Below are positions 57,410 to 64,000 of a stretch of DNA of 64,000 nt, in pieces. The DNA comes from Leptodontidium sp. MPI-SDFR-AT-0119 (Eukaryota > Ascomycota > Leotiomycetes > Helotiales > Leptodontidiaceae): assembly GCA_020726505.1 (NCBI GenBank), contig JAHLEZ010000020.1, positions 434,001-498,000 on the forward strand, written 5' to 3'. Numbering within the stretch: the first letter of the stretch is position 1; the number at the start of each line of letters is the position of its first letter. A model generated the notes under the pieces. It was not told the DNA's origin and ran no database searches. It saw only the letters and a list, made by a program, of their open reading frames with translations. A program made the position numbers and the translations under genes.

Positions 57410-59471
57410 GGGAAATAACCAAGGGAAGCCAGTTATCGTCACAAATGAAGGTATGCACGTCTGGTGATATCAGTAGTAACCTAACGAGACAAGTCTGCCC
57501 TCAACGTCCATCGAACGCTACCAGTGCCCTCATTTATCGTCCAATCAAGTCTGTCTGCTAACGTTCTCGTCCTCTCTAAGTGAACCTCAGTCAGTTCCGA
57601 ATACTGCGAGTCGTGGGGAAGGGTGCATTTGGAAAGGTGCGCATTGTCAAGAAAAAGGATACCGGGTTGACGTTCGCTTTGAAGTACATCCAGAAGGATG
57701 AAAGTGGGTCCCCCATATCTTGTATAACCAACAGCCGCTGACACCTGAATGATAAGTTGTCCGATCAGGAAACTTGTGTAACATAATACGAGAGCGGCGA
57801 ATGCTGGAACATTTCAACCATCCATTCCATATGTAACTTGAGATACAGCTTCCAGGACATTAATCACATGTAACCATACCCATGGAATTGGGTTTGATAT
57901 CTAACTGATGAATAATGCACAGGTATCTCGTGGTGGATTTGATGGATGGAGGCGATTTGCGATTTCATATCTCGAGAAAGACCTTCACGGAAGAGGCTGT
58001 TCAATTTTGGGTCGCAGAATTGGGTTGTGCTTTGAAATATATCCATAAGCAGGGTATCGTTACACCGGGATGTGAAGCCTGATAATGTTTTACTGGATTA
58101 CGAGGGCCATATTCATCTTGCAGACTTCGTCAGCACTCCACATTGTTTCTGCAGGAATTTAACTGACTCCAACAGAATCTTGCATCAGGCCTCACTCCGG
58201 GAAAGCCCCTCACAGGAAAGTCTGGGACCCTCGCATATCTCGCTCCAGAAGTTTACAAAGGAACCGGATATGGCCCAGGAGCGGATTGGTGGTCACTGGG
58301 TGTTCTATTGTATGAGTGCATATACAACAAGGTTAGCAGTATGTATCTTCTTCAAAATCAGTGCTAACCCATACGTCAGAGACCGTTCGAAGGTAGCACT
58401 CAGACTACCCTGGCAGGACAGGTCACCAAAGTCAATCCAGCTTTCCCAGTAACTTCACCACCCGTCTCCCTGCCATGTTTGGGCGCCATCAGTTCCGCGC
58501 TTGACGAAAACCCGACAAAGAGAATGGGTTCTGCGGGCTTCCATAGCTTCACAGATAACCCATTCTTCAGATCAATAGATTTCGACGCTTTAGAGAGGAA
58601 GGAAATTGAACCTGTCTTTGTACCATCAAGTCTGAAGACAAACTTTGACCCCATATACGATCTCGAGGAACTGCTTTTGGAAGAAACACCACTAGAAGTC
58701 CTGGCTCGTCGACAAAGACCACGACGGCTGAAGGACAATGCAACAGACAAGGAAATCAGGGAGTATGAACTATTCAAGATGATCGAGACCCAGTTCGAGC
58801 CATACAATTACGAGAAGTCGGCATATGATAGGTATGCTCCCGACCTTCATCAACCACACCCCACCCTGAGACTAATCGTCCTACCAGATACAAGGATAGT
58901 CTCGAAGCGATGCCCGCTTACGCATGCCAACGATCGACATCCGACGAAGCCGTCCTCGAACACCATCAGCGTTCGTCGCAGAGGATCACCACCATCAGAG
59001 CGCCAAGCGGCCCAAGCCTCTTCAGCATCTTCAACCTCAGGATCACTACCAATCCCATCCCAACTCCCACCCATGCCTAACGGCCCGCAACAGCGACAGC
59101 AGCCATTTTCTCAAAACACTAATCATCGATCAAACGAGCAAGCCAATTACCAAACACCCAATTTCTCAGCCCCTCTGTCCACACCACCATCCTATCAAGC
59201 ATCATATAACCGCCCCCAAGGAGGCGGCATACCAGTCACACTAGGGGAAACGGGCAGCTAGACAGAGCTAGCTCAGAACGACGCTACTTTACCTGCGGAT
59301 GAGAAGGCCAACGCTAGGAGACCACCTGCAACATTGGGCTTCTGGAATAGGGTGAAGGGACACGCCCATAGTCCGAAACGCCAACAACGAGGCATTTTGG
59401 GGAAGGCGGGCGCGAGAGTTATTCTTGCTTCGGGGCACTGTTCCGGCGATCTTAAATCACATGTCTTCTGA
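57410..59471 (+). pseudogene. AGC/YANK-family serine/threonine kinase, disrupted
   Basis: Exons about 57410-57452, 57581-57703, 57769-57869, 57923-58128, 58176-58331, 58380-58831 and 58888-59471. MGNNQGK (a possible myristoylation site), GKGAFGKV, FALKYIQK, RDVKPDN, LADFN in place of DFG, APEV and the YANK tail (IDFDALERKEIEPVFVPSS, MIETQFEP) are all visible. It is broken by an extra C near 57827 (HPF|ICNLRYS), an extra T near 58060 just before HRD, a probable frame change near 58980 and a TAG at 59259 where Trp is expected (LGETGS.TELAQNDATLP). The introns are intact, so it is not a retrocopy. Assembly errors could explain one defect but not all. Confidence 0.8.
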
Positions 59472-59580
59472 GCTCTTTTCAAACCAATGTTGGCATAAAC
59501 CAATGAACCAATCCGGTTCTTTCCTTTTCTTCTGTAAGAAGTAAAATCTGGGTCATTCAGCACAGACAGAAAAGGTCAGA

Positions 59581-59835
59581 TTATTGCCCCTGATACGAAG
59601 TACTCCAAGAATCAAGGGGGAAAGCCTCGGAAGCGGGGTCGAAAGCCTGGCGTGAGGGTTGTGGCGTGTCACTAAAGACCCAAGCTCTCCTGGAGGTAGC
59701 GGATGCGTAAGATGTAAGAGGTTCAACATCCCTGAAATTGTCTATAATCGCGGAGTAAGGATTCTGGGTCCGCCCTTCAGTAACCCTGTATTCGTTTGTA
59801 TATGCGCCTAAATGGAACTCCCCATGAGGTGGCAT
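59581..59835 (-). CDS. Possible small protein or gene end (84 aa)
   Basis: ATG-started frame (MPPHGEFHLGAYTNEYRVTE) with protein-like composition, Ser-, Pro- and Asp-rich near the end. It may be the last exon of a lost gene, since similar tails are common in fungal membrane proteins. No domain recognised. Confidence 0.3.
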   Translation of the reverse strand: MPPHGEFHLGAYTNEYRVTEGRTQNPYSAIIDNFRDVEPLTSYASATSRRAWVFSDTPQPSRQAFDPASEAFPLDSWSTSYQGQ

Positions 59836-60531
59836 TCATTGTCTCTATGTGACAGTGCACCTTTTTCATCTTCCATATACCCTTCCAGGATAAATACTCT
59901 ATCGTTCTCTTGGTTTGAGGTCCTGATTACGTCTTGTATTCTGTATAATCCCAATTTATGCTATACCCAGCTTTTGCGATATCCTATTCCTTCAAAGGTG
60001 TCCTTCGGAAGCAATCTTTCCATCTCTGGAGTTGGAACATAGTCCGACCCAGAGGCGACCAGGCTTCCTCCCGTGGGTGGACTGGTAACAACTTGGGCTC
60101 TGTGCGCCTACTTGTCCTTTGGCACCTGCTGAGACGTCCTTCTGTTGGCCAGGCCCGACGCGGGAGCAGGTACGGCCGAGGGAAGCAGGACGAGGTGGAG
60201 AGGGGTGCACAAATCGTAACCGGCCGGAATGGTTAGGAATTAGCCACTGCATCTTTAGCGTTAATAACTACGCTAGGATGCCAGGCCGCCACAGCAGCAC
60301 GACGCCATCACGTTTCATCCCCAAGTGAGCCAGAGCTCAGAGCCCTACAGGCCTAAATCAAAGCAGATTCGGCCGTAAAAACAGGGCAGAGGAAGCCTAT
60401 AATCAGGCCGAATTACCTCGTACCAGTCAATAGACCACAAGTCTTGGTGGCTAGTAATGGCAGGAATTGTACGTGTAACTCGTATATATCAAGTCTGTAA
60501 CTAATTCGCCTTTGAAATTACCAAATGCAGA
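59836..60531. other. Intergenic, no gene seen
   Basis: 3' flank of the membrane-protein gene. Frames at 59992-60328 have no protein character. Confidence 0.4.
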
Positions 60532-62158
60532 TCAGCTGCTCCAAACCGTAGCATGAACACCAAACCCCTTCTCCACCCCACTCTGCGAGTTCTCTCTCGC
60601 CTCTCCTCTATCCTCCCCCTTCAGCGGCTCAGTGTCCTCTTCCATTGGCGACACAACATTCTCCAAATCCAATTCACTCCCCTCTTTTGTTCTCGCGCCC
60701 AAACTCTTCCTCCTCTCCACATGAGTCCGTACTTCGCTGCTCATTTTAACCTCCAAACCTGTTGCCTGCAACGGTGCTGTTTCTCTGCCATAAAGAATAT
60801 CGTCCAACTGGACATCAGAGAGTATAGAAGACGAGTTGTACGATTTGAGGTTCGAGGGTTTTAGGCGGCGGTTGAATTCTGGTTGTGTGTCTTGATGGCC
60901 GCTTGCGAAATGCGATGTATCCTGAGTGCGGGAAAGACTTGGATCTTTCCAAGTGGTGCTGGCGCGGGAGACTTTGGCGATTAGATCTGCCATTGACACT
61001 AGAACCCTGTCAGCAATCCTGGTCCTGGAGGCTTGTTAAAAATAAAAAATAAAAAATAAATAAAAAAGAAGCTTTTGTGATATGTACAAATTAAAATTAA
61101 TAAAGTGATCGACATATGATCAGGAGCAACTAATGGAATAGATAGAAAAATGGTTTTCCCGTACTTTCAATATTAAGCTTGACAATGTAGGCAAATGGGT
61201 GGAATTGCATGTATCTATGTCATAAATCAGTGATCTTGGTAGAGCAAAGAAGGTTGATAAAGACGCACACGAAGGAATTCTTCAAGCTCATCATGCTAAT
61301 GATAAGTACATCCATACTGAGCGAGAAGCCAATAATCCACTTGTTGAACCGGACGAGTCGGTTATATTTCACCACTGCCAGAGTTAGCTGGACAATTCGT
61401 AACTAAAACTAGCTAATGCATGGAAAGAAGGGTCGAATTAGGAGGGAGGGATTGCTCTGTTCACTTACATCCTTGATTCACAAGTTGAATTTTGACGGTG
61501 TGGATAAAATACCAATTCAATGCCCCGTCAACTAAAAGATAGATGACTTTCTCACAACGATCCCATATATTGTTGATATGTTCGTATCTAGCGGAAACCT
61601 GGAGTCTTGCAGGGACCCAGATGCAATACACGGAGATATTAACAGCTGTGATGAGAATAGCAACCCCTATCTTGAGCCTCATAGCTTTCTGGCGGTCCAT
61701 GAGGAGAATTGAAACTCTGTTGATGATGATTTGCAGTAGAAACTGGACTTGAAGCGCCCATGTTGTAACTGCCTCAAATCAGTATTGTGCTGGAATGTCG
61801 GAGGTTATAGACTCACGGATGACAAAGTAAAATGCAAAACTGCGTGGCGTTAGCTCAATTGTCGAAGAGTATGGCAAGCATGGAAAGGATACCTTGGAGG
61901 GATGATGTGGTTCAAATAGAGCCAACATATTATTGAGAAGATGAGGCAAACTAATATCTCAAGCCAAATCATCCAAATATATGGAGAATTGAGCTTCGAG
62001 TATCCATATCTCCGCTTCATATCCGCCGTTTGCTTAATTGCAGTCCAAGTTGTGAGGAAACCGAATCCGATTGTAAAGCCCCACGCAAGAGATGCAAGCT
62101 GGAGGTCATCTACAGTGACCGGCTCTGCAACATAGTGGTCGGAAAGGAGTGTAATCAT
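60532..62158 (-). CDS. Seven-helix integral membrane protein (403 aa), fungal rhodopsin-like type
   Basis: Six exons on the minus strand: 62158-61893, 61839-61817, 61768-61469, 61374-61269, 61214-61165 and 60998-60532. Every splice is GT-AG and in phase, giving 403 residues. Hydrophobic helices: LASLAWGFTIGFGFLTTW, WMIWLEILVCLIFSIICWLY, one spanning exons 2-3 (SFAFYFVI, LTTWALQVQF), IGVAILITAVNISVYCIW, VIYLLVDGALNWYFI, WIIGFSLSMDVLIISMM and FAYIVKLNIEM. ARLQVSARYEHINNIWDR and LVKYNRLVRFN are conserved in a leotiomycete membrane-protein family related to Pth11-like receptors. The cytoplasmic tail (150 residues) is Ser-rich and charged. Exon 2 is only 23 nt. Ligand unknown. Confidence 0.8.
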
Positions 62159-62251
62159 GATGGCTGTGCTGCTGTGAGAATGGCAATGAATAGAAATGAA
62201 AGAGATTGTGGGACATGCATCGAATTCCAAAAGCAGACAGAGATAGGGACG

Positions 62252-62267
62252 TAGATATATATATGTA
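62252..62267 (-). promoter_or_regulatory. TATA-rich promoter of the membrane-protein gene
   Basis: The minus strand reads TACATATATATATCTA about 95-110 bases before the ATG at 62158. Confidence 0.45.
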
Positions 62268-64000
62268 TGCGTTTGTCCTCAGCAAAGACGCGTGATGTTC
62301 CACGAGATCTTCATGTGTGCCATGAATCTCGATGAAGAATTTGTGGCTTCCTCACGAGAGACATAATTCGGGAAGATATCGTTTGACTGATCGGCGAAAC
62401 AAAGCCATCGCACGAGCGAATCGGAGATCGCGGGGTGCAGGGTTTTGATGGCTTTCGGGCATCATAAGGACGGCATCGGTTCGAATAAGGAGTCGGCGGG
62501 TCTTGCCGTAAGTCTGAAGAAAAAGTGGTTTTGCTTTTGCCTCTCAAAGGTGTGGGCCCGACCCTAGCACCACAACGGACGGAAGCGTTCAAGTGATTTG
62601 ACTCAAAAGCAATTCGCGGGAAAGCCATCAGGGAACCGTTTTACGGAAGGTACTGTCCCCCCCCAACGAACGTTAAACCAGGGCTTTTATGGACATCGTG
62701 TGGGGAGCGAACCAGGGCGTTTAACCACTAAATTAATCTGCTTTCAGCCACTTTCACACTCTAGAACTTTCTCCAGCTACCCCAGCCTTTACAAAGAACC
62801 AGATTTTGGCTAGTACACTGAGGCTGCCAGGGCTCTTACCAGGGTAGGCCACCACTCACAGCAAGGCCCTCAAGGGTGCAGCCCACAAAAGGTGACCTTT
62901 AACGCTTCTTAAGGGGCGTGGGGGATAGTAGACATCTGGTTTCGTGGTCGTCCCGAAAGGTTTCGCCTTCAAAAGCAAGCTACAAGTAATGCAGCAGTGC
63001 TAGTCTTACCGTGAGGAGCCGTGCGCGAAGATCAAGGGGGATGCTGCGGCATTGAAATTTGCGAATAGAGTTTACTAGCTCTTTCAGAGAAGCATAGAAG
63101 CCTTCCCGCACAGAACTTGATGTTCTGGAAAATGGAAGGATTGGCGCCGGGTTGTCCGGGTGCTCGAAACCTTATTTGTGACCTTGCCGATAGAGATATT
63201 TATTATTACAGGGGTCCGTGATTGAACAACTTGAAAGCCACAATTATGGCATATTCCTTCGCGGTTGCGACTTTTCGACTTGGAAGCAGTTCCTGTTATT
63301 GTACTTTCGTAGACTTCTGGCTGGAAATCAACCTCCATTACGAGTTATGGCTAACCTATGATAGCCCAAACAGGCCCCTGAATACCCTTAGTATTATTGA
63401 TGATCTTCACGCCTGCCTTGAATGTTGATTGTTTAGGGGATGTTTCAAGTCTTGTCAATACCTCACAACTCACGAACAACAGCCACACTGGTCGATCGGG
63501 TGCGGGGCCCCACGTACACTCGCACAGTGGTAGCACCCCAACGAGGTCCTTCACATGCATATGCACGTAAAGGGGATCCTTTTGTGGCGTTGTCTGAGGG
63601 GCTTCAGGCGCTGTAAACCCTTGTACTGTAGCAGTCAATCAGCCACCCGGCTGGCAGAGCAACTACAGCGATTATTCAGGGACTTTACAAGCATTGATAG
63701 GTCACCAGGGTCGCTTCAGCGAGTCATACCCTGAGTTTACGAAGGCCCTAGTTAGGTATAAGGTTATGCTCAATTTACAAGGATATGGCGAATCACAAGG
63801 GATGAACCTCTTTGGAATCGGTCTCTAGCCGTCGGATTGAGCGACTGAGACAAAGTCTTGGGCACTTCCCGTGGCCGAATGTCTCTAATGTCAGGTAAGA
63901 TCGACATCATACAGAGTAAGTTCCTAAAATCGTAAAATACGCAAAAAGCCATACAACATATTATCTTAAGTTCCAGTTAATATGGCAGATAATCAAGAAC
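62268..64000. other. No supported gene to the window end
   Basis: Frames at 62311-62628 and 63351-63638 lack domains; the latter starts only at TTG. A stretch at 62640-62960 contains repeated CAGGGC/CCAGGG words and may be repeat DNA. Confidence 0.4.

Noticed and set aside
53715..59261. Stop codons as evidence of codon reassignment or programmed readthrough
   Set aside because: Other genes in the window use TAA, TAG and TGA as normal stops, and the contexts do not match known readthrough signals; RIP-type mutation explains them.

Overview
The window is nuclear DNA of a filamentous ascomycete. Genes have short GT-AG introns (about 50-100 bp), and there are fungus-specific families (2EXR, HET, FunK1, YANK kinase, DUF3435 recombinase). 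Old transposons are AT-rich, with stop codons at CpA/TpG sites as left by repeat-induced point mutation (RIP). The mix of families suggests a leotiomycete; that placement is an inference. All calls come from reading the sequence; no search was run.

Layout. 0.6-7.7 kb holds four minus-strand coiled-coil genes; three of them (1813-7687) look like divergent tandem paralogues. 8-12 kb is gene-poor, with a 20-base G run, a degenerate tandem repeat of about 187 bp and a broken 2EXR gene. 12.6-13.9 kb encodes the mitochondrial tRNA t6A enzyme Qri7. 16-24 kb carries small lineage-specific genes, including a duplicated 61-64 codon gene whose second copy has an in-frame stop. 24-41.5 kb is mostly transposon graveyard: a 790-bp inverted-repeat element, a piggyBac relic, LTRs, a gypsy gag relic and a copia reverse transcriptase relic. 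Between the AT-rich blocks lies a GC-balanced island (32-35.9 kb) with a small secreted eight-cysteine protein.

41.5-64 kb. At 42.1-44.6 kb a five-exon gene encodes an apparently intact DUF3435 tyrosine recombinase with C-terminal zinc fingers, the family that acts as 'captain' of giant Starship elements. Downstream lie two small TATA-led genes, a 2EXR gene, a HET-domain pseudogene cut by an LTR, a FunK1 kinase pseudogene, an OLE1 desaturase 3' fragment joined to a pogo transposase, and a pseudogene of an AGC/YANK kinase. An intact 403-aa seven-helix membrane protein gene (60.5-62.2 kb) follows. I read 41.5 kb onward as a possible Starship-like element or its eroded remains; neither edge is resolved.

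Themes. Several host-type genes are broken by single transitions creating TAA or TAG at probable Gln or Trp codons, which is what RIP does. The region therefore looks like an accessory compartment where duplicated genes are mutated, next to a recombinase that has kept its reading frame.
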